64,000 nt of DNA from DAIODI01 sp046349255. Lineage in GTDB: Bacteria; Pseudomonadota; Alphaproteobacteria; Rhizobiales; Aestuariivirgaceae. Position numbers and translations under genes: made by a program. Positions within the stretch are counted from its first letter, which is position 1. Each line of letters opens with the position of its first letter. Positions 25,308 to 34,800 of the stretch are shown here, piece by piece. The notes below the pieces were generated by a model. It saw nothing but the letters and a program-made list of their open reading frames with translations. It searched no databases and was not told the DNA's origin. The stretch covers positions 930,001 through 994,000 of the forward strand of contig JAXMCR010000002.1 in NCBI GenBank assembly GCA_046349255.1, written 5' to 3'.

Positions 25308-25345
25308 ACCGCCCGCCTTCCCGCAACGTTCGGAGTCCTCGGGCG

Positions 25346-25648
25346 ATGAAACGTCTACTGTCCCGCTTCGTCGTGCTCGTCGCCATGGTCGCGCTCGTGG
25401 CCTTCGCGCTCGCCAACCGCCAGGTGATCCGGGTAAACTTCGACCCGCTCACACCCGACACGCCGTGGCTCGCCCTCGACGTGCCGCTGTGGCTGGCGAT
25501 GTTCGCCGCAATCCTCGTCGGGCTGCTCGCCGGCTGGATTGCCGCGTGGATCAATCACGGCCGCTACCGCCGCGCCGCCCGCGAGGCGCGCGCCGAACTG
25601 AAGAGCGCGCAGTCGCACACCGCGGGCCCGCCGGCCGTCGTCCAGTGA
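25346..25648 (+). CDS. lapA: LapA-domain (DUF1049) membrane protein
   Basis: 100 residues with two membrane helices (about 8-24 and 46-70) and a short cytoplasmic basic helix (GRYRRAAREARAELKSAQ). The first helix followed by NRQVIRVNFDP matches the LapA/DUF1049 family, which in enterobacteria works with LapB in controlling LPS synthesis; no lapB is adjacent here, so the functional link is by family only. Its stop overlaps the pyrF start (GTGA). Confidence 0.82.
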   Translation: MKRLLSRFVVLVAMVALVAFALANRQVIRVNFDPLTPDTPWLALDVPLWLAMFAAILVGLLAGWIAAWINHGRYRRAAREARAELKSAQSHTAGPPAVVQ

Positions 25649-26349
25649 CCGCCTCCCCGATCTGTCTCGCGCTCGACACGCAGGATGCGCGCGAGGCGGC
25701 GCATCTCGTGCGCACGCTGAAGACGTCGATCGGCATGGCAAAGGTCGGCATGGAGCTCTACTACGCCGCCGGCGCCGACGGCTACCGTCGCATCGCGGCC
25801 GAAGGCGTCCCTCTGTTTCTGGACCTCAAGCTGCACGACATCCCGAATACGGTCCGGCAGGGCCTGACGTCACTGCTCGCACTCGATCCGCGGCCCGCGA
25901 TCGTCAACGTGCACGCGACCGGCGGCAGCGAGATGCTGAAAGCGGCGCGCGAGGCCGTGACAGCGGAAACGAAGCTCATCGCCGTCACGCTGCTGACCAG
26001 CCTCTCGGCCGGTGACATCGCCGAGATCGGCTTCGATGCGGCGAAGGGCACGGCAGGGCACGTCGTGGCGCTCGCCCAGCTTGCCCAAAAGGCCGGGCTC
26101 GACGGCGTGGTGTGCAGCCCGCTCGATCTTGCAGGCGTCCGCGCTGCGTGCGGGCGGGACTTCCTGACGGTCGTGCCGGGCATCCGCCCTGCCGAGGCCG
26201 GCGTCCAGGATCAAAAGCGCATCGCGACGCCGGAAGCCGCCCGCGCCGCCGGCGCCGACTGGCTGGTGATCGGCCGCCCGATCACCGCCGCCGCGGAACC
26301 GGTGCAGGCCGCGCAGGCGATCCTCGCAAGCCTTCGGGTGTCGGCATGA
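25645..26349 (+). CDS. pyrF: Orotidine 5'-phosphate decarboxylase
   Basis: Last step of de novo UMP synthesis. 234 residues. The catalytic D-x-K-x-x-D is seen as Asp60, Lys62 and Asp65 in LDLKLHDIPNTV; the phosphate site is VPGIRP and VIGRPIT. GTG at 25645 overlaps the lapA stop; its own stop overlaps trpF (ATGA). So lapA-pyrF-trpF are translationally coupled. Confidence 0.96.
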   Translation: MTASPICLALDTQDAREAAHLVRTLKTSIGMAKVGMELYYAAGADGYRRIAAEGVPLFLDLKLHDIPNTVRQGLTSLLALDPRPAIVNVHATGGSEMLKAAREAVTAETKLIAVTLLTSLSAGDIAEIGFDAAKGTAGHVVALAQLAQKAGLDGVVCSPLDLAGVRAACGRDFLTVVPGIRPAEAGVQDQKRIATPEAARAAGADWLVIGRPITAAAEPVQAAQAILASLRVSA

Positions 26350-26990
26350 CACAAGTGAAGATCTGCGGCCTTTCGACGCCGGAGACCGTCGAGGCCTCGA
26401 TCACTGCCGGGGCGGACTTCATCGGCCTGAACTTCTACCCGCCCAGTCCCCGGTACGTGACGATCGACCGAGCGGCGGCGCTGGCCGACCTCGCGCGCGG
26501 GCGCGTGAAGATCGTCGCACTCGTGGTCGACGCCGACGACGCGCTGCTCGAGGAGATCGTCGCGAGGGTCGATCCTGACTTCGTGCAGGCGCACGGCAGC
26601 GAGACCCCCCAGCGCATCGGCGAGATCGCCCGCCTGACGAAAAAGCCGGTGATCAAGGCGATCCGCGTGCGCGATGCTGCGGACATCGCCGCTGCGGCCG
26701 ATTACGCCGACGTCGCCAGCATCATCCTCTACGACTCGAAGGCGCCGGAAACGCTGAAGGACGCGTTGCCGGGCGGCAACGGTCACGCCTTCGACTGGGG
26801 CCTCCTCGAGGGCGAACGCCGGCCCGCCTTCATGCTCGCCGGGGGGCTGACGACCGAGAACGTCGCCGAGGCCATCCGGACGACGGGTGCACCCGTCGTG
26901 GACCTGTCGTCGGGGGTCGAATCTGCGCCCGGAATCAAGGATCCTGCCATGATCCGGAATTTCATTGAGGCAGTGCGGGCCGCCCGCTAG
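26346..26990 (+). CDS. trpF: Phosphoribosylanthranilate isomerase
   Basis: Third step of tryptophan synthesis from chorismate. 214 residues, (beta/alpha)8 barrel. The catalytic general base Cys is in VKICGLSTP (Cys7) and the general acid Asp is in LVVDADD; the phosphate-binding end is LAGGLTTENV and VDLSSGVESAPGIKD. ATG at 26346 overlaps pyrF. trpB follows 52 bases later. Confidence 0.96.
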   Translation: MTQVKICGLSTPETVEASITAGADFIGLNFYPPSPRYVTIDRAAALADLARGRVKIVALVVDADDALLEEIVARVDPDFVQAHGSETPQRIGEIARLTKKPVIKAIRVRDAADIAAAADYADVASIILYDSKAPETLKDALPGGNGHAFDWGLLEGERRPAFMLAGGLTTENVAEAIRTTGAPVVDLSSGVESAPGIKDPAMIRNFIEAVRAAR

Positions 26991-27042
26991 AACAGCGCCG
27001 GACGCAAGGTCCAGCGTTTCCCGGACCGGAGGTTTCTTGCCG

Positions 27043-28260
27043 ATGAACGTCACCACACCGAATTCCTACCGCACCGGGCCCGACGAGCACGGGCGCTTCG
27101 GCCTGTTCGGCGGCCGGTTCGTGGCCGAAACCCTGATGCCGCTGATCCTCGAACTCGAGCAGGCCTACACCGACGCGAAGGCCGACCCCTCGTTCCAGGC
27201 AGAACTCGACTCGTTCCTCGAGCACTATGTCGGCCGGCCATCGCCGCTCTATTTCGCAGAGCGCCTGACCGAGCATCTCGGCGGCTCGAAGATCTACTTC
27301 AAGCGCGACGAGCTGAACCACACCGGCGCGCACAAGATCAACAACGTGATGGGCCAGATCCTGCTCGCCCGCCGCATGGGCAAGAAGCGGATCATCGCCG
27401 AGACCGGCGCCGGCCAGCATGGCGTGGCCACCGCGACAGCATGCGCCCGGTTCGGGCTCGACTGCGTGGTCTACATGGGCGAGGTGGACGTCGAGCGCCA
27501 GAAGCCGAACGTGTTCCGCATGAAGCTGCTCGGCGCCGAAGTCGTGCCGGTGTCGTCGGGCTCGCGCACGCTGAAGGACGCACTGAACGATGCGCTGCGC
27601 GACTGGGTCGCCAACGTCGAGGACACGTTCTACTGCATCGGCACGGTCGCCGGCCCGCACCCGTACCCTGCGATGGTGCGCGACTTCCAGTCGGTGATCG
27701 GCGTCGAGACCAAGCGCCAGATGCTGCAGCGGGAAGGGCGCCTGCCGGACATGCTGGTTGCGGCGATCGGCGGCGGCTCGAACGCGATGGGGCTGTTCCA
27801 CCCGTTCCTCGACGACACGTCGGTCGAGATCGTCGGCGTCGAAGCAGCAGGCCGCGGCATCGACACTGGGCTCCATGCCGCCTCGATCACCGGCGGCAAG
27901 CCCGGCGTGCTGCACGGCAACCGCACCTACCTGCTGATGGACGACGACGGCCAGATCACCGAGGCGCACTCGATCTCGGCCGGCCTCGACTATCCGGGCA
28001 TCGGGCCGGAGCACGCGTGGCTGCACGACATGAAGCGCGTGAACTACGTCTCGGCGACCGACCAGGAGGCGCTCGACGCGTTCCAGCTCTGCTGCAAGCT
28101 CGAAGGGATCATCCCCGCGCTCGAGCCGTCGCATGCACTCGCCAAGGTCATCGAGATCGCGCCGACGAAGCCGCGCGACCACCTGCTCGTCATGAACATG
28201 TGCGGCCGCGGCGACAAGGACATCTTCACCGTCGCCGAGCACCTCGGGGTGAAGCTGTGA
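27043..28260 (+). CDS. trpB: Tryptophan synthase beta chain
   Basis: PLP enzyme joining indole and serine. 405 residues. The PLP lysine is Lys98 in HTGAHKINNV; the phosphate-binding loop is GGGSNAMG and the ammonium/Glu catalytic region is AETGAGQHG. ATG at 27043 follows CCGGAGG. The stop overlaps the trpA GTG start, as usual for the alpha2beta2 complex partners. No leader peptide or attenuator was found upstream of trpF or trpB. Confidence 0.98.
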   Translation: MNVTTPNSYRTGPDEHGRFGLFGGRFVAETLMPLILELEQAYTDAKADPSFQAELDSFLEHYVGRPSPLYFAERLTEHLGGSKIYFKRDELNHTGAHKINNVMGQILLARRMGKKRIIAETGAGQHGVATATACARFGLDCVVYMGEVDVERQKPNVFRMKLLGAEVVPVSSGSRTLKDALNDALRDWVANVEDTFYCIGTVAGPHPYPAMVRDFQSVIGVETKRQMLQREGRLPDMLVAAIGGGSNAMGLFHPFLDDTSVEIVGVEAAGRGIDTGLHAASITGGKPGVLHGNRTYLLMDDDGQITEAHSISAGLDYPGIGPEHAWLHDMKRVNYVSATDQEALDAFQLCCKLEGIIPALEPSHALAKVIEIAPTKPRDHLLVMNMCGRGDKDIFTVAEHLGVKL

Positions 28261-29102
28261 GCGCCGGAACCCGAATCGACGCGCGCTTCGCGGCGCTGAA
28301 GACGGAAGGCCGCGCCGGCCTCGTGACGTTCGTCATGGCGGGCGATCCCGACCTCGAAACATCGCAGAAGATTCTCGACGGTCTTCCGGCGGCTGGCGCG
28401 GACGTCATCGAGATCGGCATGCCGTTCACCGATCCGATGGCCGACGGACCGTCGATCCAGGCGGCGGGCCTGCGTGCGCTGAAGGGCGGCCAGACCCTGA
28501 AGAAAACGCTTGCGATGGTGCGCGCCTTCCGCGCGAAGGACACCGCTACGCCGCTCGTGCTCATGGGCTACTACAACCCGATCTACGTCTACGGCCGGGA
28601 GCAGTTCCTCATCGATGCGAAGGCCGCAGGAGTCGACGGCCTCATCGTCGTCGACCTGCCGCCGGAAGAAGACGACGAACTGTGCGTGCCGTCGATGAAG
28701 GCCGGCCTCAACTTCATCCGGCTCGCCACTCCGACAACGGATGATCATCGGCTGCCGACGGTTCTCAGGAACACCTCGGGCTTCCTCTATTACGTCTCGG
28801 TGCTCGGGATCACCGGCACCAAGACGCCCGATATCAGCAAGGTGCTCCCCGCCGTCAAGCGCATCCGCAAGCACACGACGCTGCCGATCGCAGTGGGCTT
28901 CGGCGTGAAGTCCGCCGAGCAGGCGCGCGCGCTCGCCGAAGGCTCCGACGCCGTCGTCGTCGGCTCGGCGCTGGTCAACGCCGTGCGCGACAGTCTCGAC
29001 CCGCGGGGGAAGGCGACCGCCGCCACCGTGCCGGCGGTGCTCGATCTCGTCCGCCTGCTCGCGTCGGGCGTACGGTTGGGCCAGGGCGCAAAGGTCGCCT
29101 GA
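28257..29102 (+). CDS. trpA: Tryptophan synthase alpha chain
   Basis: Releases indole from indole-3-glycerol phosphate and passes it to TrpB. 281 residues. Catalytic residues Glu52 (DVIEIGMPF) and Asp63 (TDPMADGPSIQ) are present; the phosphate site is VGFGVKSAEQA. GTG at 28257 overlaps trpB by 4 bases. accD follows after 26 bases, the typical trpFBA-accD-folC order of alphaproteobacteria. Confidence 0.97.
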   Translation: MSAGTRIDARFAALKTEGRAGLVTFVMAGDPDLETSQKILDGLPAAGADVIEIGMPFTDPMADGPSIQAAGLRALKGGQTLKKTLAMVRAFRAKDTATPLVLMGYYNPIYVYGREQFLIDAKAAGVDGLIVVDLPPEEDDELCVPSMKAGLNFIRLATPTTDDHRLPTVLRNTSGFLYYVSVLGITGTKTPDISKVLPAVKRIRKHTTLPIAVGFGVKSAEQARALAEGSDAVVVGSALVNAVRDSLDPRGKATAATVPAVLDLVRLLASGVRLGQGAKVA

Positions 29103-29128
29103 GAGGGCGGCTCCGGAGGGTTCATCCC

Positions 29129-30061
29129 ATGAACTGGATCAAGAATTTCGTCCGGCCCAAAATTCGCTCGATCTGGGGCGTCAAGCGCGACGTGCCGGAC
29201 AACATGTGGGTGAAGTGCCCCGAGACGGGCGAGATGGTGTTCTACCGCGATCTCGAGGCGAACCAGTTCGTCATTCCGGGCTCCGGCTACCACATGCGGA
29301 TGCCGCCCGACATCCGGCTCGGCTCCATGTTCGACGGCGGCGCGTGGGAAGCGATCGCCCTTCCGGCCGTGGCGGTCGATCCGCTGAAGTTCCGCGACGA
29401 GCGGCGCTACGCCGACCGGCTCAAGGAAGCGCGCACGAAGGCCGGCCGCGACGACTGCGTGATGGCGGGGGCGGGTACGCTCGACGGGCAGCCCGCGGTG
29501 ATCGCGGTGCAGGATTTCGCCTTCATGGGCGGCTCGCTCGGCATGGCGGCCGGCGAGGCCGTGATCACCGCCATGCGCACGGCCGTCGATAAGGCAGCGA
29601 GCTTCGTGCTGTTCGTCTCCTCCGGCGGCGCGCGCATGCAGGAAGGCATCCTGTCGCTCATGCAGATGCCGCGAACGACGGTTGCCGTGCAGGAGCTGAA
29701 GGCAGCGCGCCTGCCCTATATCGTCGTGCTGACCAATCCGACGACCGGCGGCGTCACCGCCTCCTACGCCATGCTGGGCGACGTGCATCTCGCCGAACCC
29801 GGCGCGCTCATCGGCTTTGCGGGCCCGCGCGTGATCGAGCAGACGATCCGCGAAAAGCTTCCCGAGGGCTTCCAGCGGGCGGAATACCTCGAGCGCCACG
29901 GCATGGTCGACCTCGTGGTGCCGCGCAAGGAGATGCGCGAGACGGTGTCGCGCCTGATCGGCCTTCTCACGCGCGCTCCGGAGCGCCGCATCGTGGCGGC
30001 TGCGCCGCCGGCAGAGGCCGAAGCGCTGGCGCCGGCTGCCAGCGACGGCGCCGAAGCCTGA
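29129..30061 (+). CDS. accD: Acetyl-CoA carboxylase carboxyltransferase subunit beta
   Basis: Half of the carboxyltransferase that makes malonyl-CoA for fatty-acid synthesis. 310 residues. Crotonase-fold strings: GGSLGMAAGEAV, VSSGGARMQEG and TNPTTGGVTASYAMLGDVHLAE (in part). The N-terminal zinc ribbon is degraded: only the Cys of VKCPETGEMVFYRD is left, and the second knuckle reads VIPGSGYHM instead of C-x2-C. This is, as far as I recall, usual in alphaproteobacterial AccD rather than a defect here. accA is elsewhere. Confidence 0.96.
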   Translation: MNWIKNFVRPKIRSIWGVKRDVPDNMWVKCPETGEMVFYRDLEANQFVIPGSGYHMRMPPDIRLGSMFDGGAWEAIALPAVAVDPLKFRDERRYADRLKEARTKAGRDDCVMAGAGTLDGQPAVIAVQDFAFMGGSLGMAAGEAVITAMRTAVDKAASFVLFVSSGGARMQEGILSLMQMPRTTVAVQELKAARLPYIVVLTNPTTGGVTASYAMLGDVHLAEPGALIGFAGPRVIEQTIREKLPEGFQRAEYLERHGMVDLVVPRKEMRETVSRLIGLLTRAPERRIVAAAPPAEAEALAPAASDGAEA

Positions 30062-30098
30062 CGGCAACGCACAACGCAGGCCGGAGCGCAGCAGTCCC

Positions 30099-31442
30099 AT
30101 GGCGATGAGCGATGCCATCCTGAAGCGGTTGCTCGAGCTGCATCCGAAGATCATCGACCTGAAGCTCGACCGCATGTGGCGGCTGCTCGACCGGCTCGGC
30201 AATCCTCAAACACGCTTGCCGCCGGTGGTGCATGTCGCCGGTACGAACGGCAAGGGTTCGGTCGTCGCCTACACCCGCGCCATCGTCGAGGCGGCCGGGC
30301 TCACGGCACACGTCTACACTTCGCCGCATCTGGTGCGGTTCCACGAACGCATTCGCCTTGCCAACCCTCTCGGCAGCGCGCTCATCCCCGAGGCCGACCT
30401 CACGGCGCTGCTGGAGGAGTGCGAAGTGGCGAACGGCGGCGAACCGATCACCTTCTTCGAGATCACGACGGCTGCGGCATTTCTCGCCTTCGCGCGCAAC
30501 CCGGCGGACTACCTGATCCTCGAGGTGGGGCTGGGCGGCCGCCTCGATGCGACGAACGTGATCGAGCGTCCAAAGCTCAGCGTCATCACCACGATCGACT
30601 ACGATCATCAGCAATACCTCGGCAACACGCTGACGCAGATTGCAGGCGAAAAGGCCGGCATCCTGAAGCCCGCCGTTCCAGCCGTGGTTGCGCCGCAGCC
30701 GGATGAAGCGCTCGCCGCCATCGAAGCGGCCGCCGACCGGGTCGGCGCGCCGCTCGCGGTGGCCGGGCGGGACTGGCAGGCGTTCGAGCAGCATGGACGG
30801 CTCGTCTACGAAGATGGCGAGATCCTGCTCGACCTGCCGCTGCCGGTATTGCCCGGCCGGTTCCAGATCGACAACGCCGGCACGGCGATCGCGGCGGTGC
30901 GTCGCCTCGACGACGGTCGCCTGACCGAGGAGGCAATCGAGCGTGGCCTGAAGCAGGCCGAGTGGCCGGCCCGGCTGCAGCGGCTCGGTCCGGGGCTTCT
31001 CACTGGGCTCGTACCGGACGGCACAGAACTCTGGCTCGACGGAGGCCATAATCCCTCCGCCGGGCGTGCCATCGCGCAAAGTCTCGCCGACCTCGACGAG
31101 AAGTCGCCCCGGCCGCTGATGCTCGTCACGGGGATGCTGCGCACCAAGGAGGCGCAAGGGTTCTTCCGGCCGTTCCAGGGGCTCGCGCGCCGCGTGCTCA
31201 CGCTCAGGATTCCGGGGGAAGAGAACGCATTCGACGCGAGCGAGCTCGCGGCGATGGCGCGTGAGGAGCGATTGTCGGCGGAGCCGTGCGGGTCGATCGA
31301 AGAGGCGGTTCGCGAAGCAGGCAACGGAGCCGGGGGGCCCAACCGCGTGCTGATCTGCGGTTCGCTCTACCTCGCCGGCCGGGTGCTCGCCCTGCACCGG
31401 GGCGAAAGTGGCTCTGCCGTAACGGGAACCGCCCGCGGCTGA
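30099..31442 (+). CDS. folC: Bifunctional folylpolyglutamate synthase / dihydrofolate synthase
   Basis: Adds glutamate to dihydropteroate and to folates. 447 residues, Mur-ligase-like fold. P-loop HVAGTNGKGSVVAY (near residues 47-60), then TSPHLVRFHERI, VGLGGRLDATNV, the carbamylated-Lys region AGEKAGILK and the C-terminal DGGHNPSAG. ATG at 30099; a second ATG six bases on (30105) is equally possible. Last plus-strand gene before the convergent thioredoxin gene. Confidence 0.96.
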   Translation: MAMSDAILKRLLELHPKIIDLKLDRMWRLLDRLGNPQTRLPPVVHVAGTNGKGSVVAYTRAIVEAAGLTAHVYTSPHLVRFHERIRLANPLGSALIPEADLTALLEECEVANGGEPITFFEITTAAAFLAFARNPADYLILEVGLGGRLDATNVIERPKLSVITTIDYDHQQYLGNTLTQIAGEKAGILKPAVPAVVAPQPDEALAAIEAAADRVGAPLAVAGRDWQAFEQHGRLVYEDGEILLDLPLPVLPGRFQIDNAGTAIAAVRRLDDGRLTEEAIERGLKQAEWPARLQRLGPGLLTGLVPDGTELWLDGGHNPSAGRAIAQSLADLDEKSPRPLMLVTGMLRTKEAQGFFRPFQGLARRVLTLRIPGEENAFDASELAAMAREERLSAEPCGSIEEAVREAGNGAGGPNRVLICGSLYLAGRVLALHRGESGSAVTGTARG

Positions 31443-31480
31443 GCGCCGCAGGCGGTCGCAAATCTCAAACCATCAGACGG

Positions 31481-31801
31481 TCAGATCGAGCGCTGGATCC
31501 AGTCCGCGATGCGGCTTTTCGGGGCTGCGCCGCCAAAGGTTGCCTCTACCTTGCCGCCCTTGAACATCATCAGCGTCGGGATCGAGCGGATGCCGTACTT
31601 GCCGGCGATCGACTGGTTCTCGTCGACGTTGATCTTCACGACCTTGACCTTGCCGGCCATTTCGGAGGCCAGTTCCTCGAGTGCCGGCGCGATCTGGCGG
31701 CACGGCCCGCACCATTCGGCCCAGAAATCGACGACCACGGGGGTGTCGGACTTCAGGACCTCGGTGTCGAAGGAAGTATCGGAAACCTTGACCGTCGCCA
31801 T
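31481..31801 (-). CDS. trxA: Thioredoxin
   Basis: Cytoplasmic disulfide reductase, 106 residues. Active site WCGPC with Cys31 and Cys34 after VVVDFWAE; cis-Pro in IRSIPTLMMFKGG. Standard length. It follows addA on the minus strand after 67 bases, an order (addB-addA-trxA) conserved in rhizobia. Confidence 0.97.
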   Translation of the reverse strand: MATVKVSDTSFDTEVLKSDTPVVVDFWAEWCGPCRQIAPALEELASEMAGKVKVVKINVDENQSIAGKYGIRSIPTLMMFKGGKVEATFGGAAPKSRIADWIQRSI

Positions 31802-31868
31802 CGAATCCTCGCTTTCGGCTCATGTCGCGTTGGGTGGACAGGGAACGTATGGATCGGACCCCTCAGGG

Positions 31869-34800
31869 TCAAGATGTGGGGTCGAACGCCGCTTCAGCGG
31901 ACGCGTAGGCTGCCGAAAGCAGGGACTCGGGCACTTCGTCGAGGCGCGGCAGCGCCGTCCAGACGAGCGCAGCCCTGATCCGCCGCGCCGGGTAGAGGCG
32001 ATACAGCAGCTTCCCGTAGAGCGCGAGCTGGGCAGCATAGGAGGCGGGCGCAGGGCCCCCGGCCGGGGGCGGGGCCCGGTCGCTCTTGAAGTCGGCCAGC
32101 CACAAGGTGTCCCCGTCGAAGGCAAGGCGGTCGATTCGCCCCGACACTTCATGCTCGACGCCCGAGATCGTGACACGGCCGACGACGGGCACTTCGGCTA
32201 GGCTCGCCGGACCGAACAGGTGGGCGAATGCAGCATCGTTGAGGATTGCCATCACTTCGGCCGCGAGCATTGCCGCCTCCCCGGCAGAGAGCCCGCGCCG
32301 CTCAAGCCAGTGCTGCGCACGGGCTTCCCGAGCCTCTTCAGCCAGGGATGGCAGCACTTCGAGCAGCCGGTGCACCAGTACGCCGCGTTCCCGCGTGCCA
32401 CCACCTGCCGCCACCGCAGGCCGCCCCGGTGCCGGCTTGAGGAACGCCGACGGCGACAGGCGACGGCGCGTTTCGGGTTGCGCCGCTCTGGCGAGCCAGC
32501 CCGGCGCGACGATGGACGCTATCGCCGGCGGCTTCGGCCGGTCGTCAGGCTTCACCGCCCCGACCTCCACGATCCGGCGCGCGCCCTCGACCGGATACGC
32601 TGCATCCGGCGGCGGCAGCAGGGGATCGAGCGCCTGGAGCACGGCCGCATGCCAGCACGCGTCCCGCTTCCCGTCCTTCACCTCGTGACCTGCGACCACC
32701 ACGCGATAGCGTGCGCGAGTCAGCGCCACATACAGGAGCCGCTGGTACTCCTCCGCCGCGGCGGCCTTGGCACGATCCCGCAAAGCCTCAACCGCCCTGC
32801 AGCCGAAGCGTTTGGAGGGTCGCCACAGCGGATAGCCGCTGGCACCGACCAGCACGGACGGCAGGAAGCGGTCGTCCGGTGTCGAGCACGTGTCGGCGAC
32901 GATCACGACGTCGGCTTCGAGACCTTTTGCACCATGCACGGTCATCACGCGGACTTCGTTCGACCCGGCTTCCATGTCGCGCTTGATCTCGGGTTCGGCG
33001 GCGGCGATCCAGCCCATGAAGCCGGCAAGCGTTGCGCCTTCGCCTGTCTCGTGGTCGAGCGCGAGCGCGAGAAGCTCGTCGATCGGTTCGGCCGCTTCCG
33101 GCCCCAGTCGCTCGAGGATGCGGCGACGGTGGTCTCCCGAGAGCAACCGGGAGAAGAACGTGAACGGTCCGCTCGACGCAGCAGCATCGACGAGCGATTC
33201 GAGCGCCACGCGGGCCTCGGCATGTGCGTCGGCCGACTGCACCGCCTCCCAGAGTGTTTGCCGCCCGCGTCCGAAGCACAGCGCCATGAGCGCCTCGTCG
33301 TCGAGGCCGATGAACGGGCCTTTCAACACTTCGGCAAGGCTCAGTTCATCGTCGGGCAGCAACGCGAAGCGGGCGGCCGCCAGAAGATCCTGCACGGCGA
33401 TGTGCTCGGCGAGCTTGAGACGGTCGGCGCCGGCGACCGGAATGCCGGCGGCTCTGAGCGCGCGCACGAGTTCGTCCATCAACTGCGTTCGCCGACGCAC
33501 CAGCACCAGCACGCTGGCTGGCGTGATGGGCGGTCCGCCGGGCGCCGCTTCCTCCCCCGTCGCGATCCAGCGGGCGACGGCGGCCGCGATGCGCCTCGCC
33601 TCGCGCCGTTCGGCGGGTGTGACGGCGCCGCCGGGCGGCGGCGGCGTCCACCGGGATCGCTTGGCTGCATCGAGGCGCGGTATCGGCGGCCAGAGTTCGA
33701 AGATGCCCGGCAGCGCCTTGTCCGACGCTTCGTGCACGGTCGGCTCGGGCCGGCCCGTCACCTGGCGCGCACGCTGCGGGTCGGCGAAGATCGCGTCAAT
33801 GCAGCGCAGTATGGTCGGCCCGGTGCGGAACGACACGTGCAACGGCACGCTGTGGAACGCCCCGCCCGCCCCGGTTACGCGTCGTTCGAACAGGGATCGC
33901 ATCGCGCCGAATCGCTCCGGTGCGGCGCCCTGGAAGGAGAAGATCGACTGCTTCGGGTCACCCACGGCAAAAACCGTACGGGATGCGTCGTCGCGCGCCC
34001 CGGCGCCAGCGAAGAACTCCTCGCTCAACCCACTTGCGATGTCCCACTGATCGGGGCTCGTATCCTGCGCTTCATCGACCAGGATGTGGTCAATTCCGCC
34101 GTCGAGCTTGTACAGCACGAACGGCGCCCGGCCCCCGTCAAGCAGCCGCTTGGTCGCCGCGATCAGATCGGCGAAGTCGAAAACGCCCCGACGCTGCTTC
34201 TCGGCACGATACGTATCGATCACCGCGGATCCGATGATGACGAGCGCACGGCTCAGATCGCGTACATCACACGCGCGCGCGCAGTCTTCGAGCGCCGCGA
34301 CGCGCATCTGCTCCTCCTCGAGAAACGAAAGCAGGTGCTGCGGCACGGGCTTCTTCCCGGCAGCGATGATCTTCTTGACCGTGCGTGGATCGCCGTCGCC
34401 CTTGAAGAGGACCTCGTTCAGCAGCCGGCGCCGTGCGGAGGAGTCGCTGGTCGCCAGAAGGTGCGCCACCGCATGGGCACGTCCATCGTTCGTCGTCGAT
34501 GGACGATCCTGCAGGGCCGTCAGCATCTGTCGCCATGCGGCCTCGTCGATCGACCACTCAGGCGCCGTCTCCGCCGTGATGCCAAGATCAGCGGCGAGCG
34601 CCTCGGCAAGCCGGCCTTGCGCCTCGGCAGCGAGCGCGCGCGCCAGCGCCTCCTCCTCGATCATCAGCAGCCGGACGATGTCGACCAGCTTGTCCTGCAG
34701 CATGTGCGGCGCGATCGTGCGGAAATGAGCGGCGAGGTCGCCGGCTCGCGCGTTCGATACCGCGTCGAGCACGCGCTCGATCGCGCGTTCGAGCAGCGCT

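Noticed and set aside
26991..27042. Trp leader peptide or attenuator before trpB
   Set aside because: The 52-base gap has no Trp codons in a short frame and no alternative hairpins; trpF is itself coupled to pyrF.
31857..31870. GACCC-CTCA-GGGTC hairpin at the addA stop as a terminator
   Set aside because: Only 5 bp, overlaps the stop codon and lacks a T-run.
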